Assembly: GCA_023409835.1 (NCBI GenBank)
Contig: JAEYQV010000074.1
Location: forward strand, 1 to 22,718
Direction: 5' to 3'
DNA from: Bacillota bacterium
GTDB taxonomy: Bacteria > Bacillota > Clostridia > Lachnospirales > Lachnospiraceae
DNA: 22,718 nt
Made by a program: the position numbers and the translations under genes. Each line of letters starts with the position of its first letter. Within the stretch, counting starts at the first letter, position 1. The notes under the pieces were generated by a model, which was not told the origin of the DNA, ran no database searches, and saw only the letters and a program-made list of their open reading frames with translations. Shown piece by piece: positions 22,086 to 22,718 of the stretch.

Positions 22086-22718
22086 ATGGGTAAAAAAGAA
22101 ATGAAGGAACGAATCACAGTGCTAGTTAAACATAAAAAATCGGCTCTGGGTGCTGCAATCTTTGCCATATTGCTTGTAATGTCCGCCGTGGTAATAGCCT
22201 GTACCAATGCTTCCTCGCAGCCTCACGGTAAAACTATAAATGAAGCTACACCGACAAATATGCTGAACTATCACACGCCTGATCCACAGACGCCAACGGT
22301 CTCAGGGACACCCACCGCCGCTGTTACGGAATTTGCATCGCTGCCTGACACGATAAATTTTGATATAAAGGTGAAGGGAATGAGCGAATCCATAATTCTG
22401 AATAAATTTATCTTTAATAATTTGCTGGCGCTCTATTTGGATGCGAATGCTCTTGAATATATCCCTGCCACCGATGAATCGAATTGCGGAAGGGCTATTT
22501 TGAAGGAAGAGTATCAATTGGGGGAGGATTCCCCCTCTCCCGAAATTTCTATACAATTCAGGCAGGATGGTGATGTACGTAAATGGGTTCAAGCCACGCA
22601 AACAATCGCAGACCCCGATAAATATACCGAAACTACCCTCGGAGAGTATCCGTGCACAAAAATGACGGACGCTATTACAGGGGTAAACTATGAAATTTAT
22701 GCTATTGACCATTTGAAT
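22086..22718 (+). CDS. Lipoprotein with a BlaR1/M56-like N-terminal segment (3' end outside window)
   Basis: The frame is open for 211 codons to the window edge. AAGGAGGG lies 7 nt before the ATG. The protein begins MGKKEMKERITVLVKHKK, then a hydrophobic stretch SALGAAIFAILLVMSAVV and IAC-TNASS. This closely recalls the segment of clostridial BlaR1/M56 receptors that ends their cytosolic protease part and forms the last membrane helix before the outer domain. The protease with its HExxH motif is absent. V-I-A-Cys39 also fits a lipobox, so the product may be a lipid-anchored outer domain. After a Thr/Pro-rich linker (45-85) the domain is not recognised; Cys residues near 133 and 191 could pair. 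It could be a truncated receptor or a separated sensor part. Confidence 0.65.
   Translation, partial: MGKKEMKERITVLVKHKKSALGAAIFAILLVMSAVVIACTNASSQPHGKTINEATPTNMLNYHTPDPQTPTVSGTPTAAVTEFASLPDTINFDIKVKGMSESIILNKFIFNNLLALYLDANALEYIPATDESNCGRAILKEEYQLGEDSPSPEISIQFRQDGDVRKWVQATQTIADPDKYTETTLGEYPCTKMTDAITGVNYEIYAIDHLN

Overview
The window looks like a chromosomal stretch of a low-GC, anaerobic Firmicute, most likely a Lachnospiraceae or related Clostridium-type bacterium. This rests on the AT-rich intergenic DNA, strong AGGAGG-type ribosome binding sites, the two-subunit iron-sulfur serine dehydratase, a cytosolic chemoreceptor with a zinc-binding C-terminus, and the family types present. The genus is inference; nothing here fixes it.

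Layout. Bases 1-2050 hold a 36-bp direct repeat, a terminator and an IS1634-type (IS4 superfamily) transposase gene. Bases 2310-3690 are a two-gene minus-strand operon (SPFH/band-7 membrane protein, then a ribbon-helix-helix protein) whose promoter is overlaid by twin TGATATCA palindromes. Bases 3905-6902 are a serine uptake and deamination operon (sdaAB, sdaAA, sstT) framed by two related long hairpins. Bases 7099-8568 encode a soluble methyl-accepting chemotaxis protein with a CZB zinc domain.

Bases 8852-16845 are the most interesting region: eight minus-strand genes in series (ABC exporter, nucleotidyltransferase, membrane protein, GT-C glycosyltransferase, HPr-kinase-like protein, GT8 glycosyltransferase, PqqD-like protein, S26-type Ser/His peptidase), followed by a 39-codon peptide gene. 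The peptide starts with a Tyr-x-x-Pro motif like the one that PqqD-type (RRE) proteins recognise in lasso-peptide leaders. Kinase, nucleotidyltransferase, PqqD and exporter genes all occur in lasso-peptide clusters, but the lasso cyclase and transglutaminase-like protease are absent here. I read it as a candidate RiPP-like or peptide/glycan tailoring system with its own small substrate. A 22-bp minisatellite lies inside this operon.

A divergent MerR regulator (17038-17808) shares the 192-bp intergenic region with the ABC exporter gene. Bases 18045-21773 encode a 1242-residue, six-cupredoxin-domain multicopper oxidase of MnxG-like architecture. Its copper motifs are permuted relative to laccases and it has no signal peptide. 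Upstream of it is a near-perfect 24-bp palindrome. The right edge (22086 to end) is an incomplete plus-strand lipoprotein gene. Its N-terminus resembles the last membrane segment of BlaR1/M56 receptors, and it is preceded by a 14-bp palindrome of BlaI-operator type.
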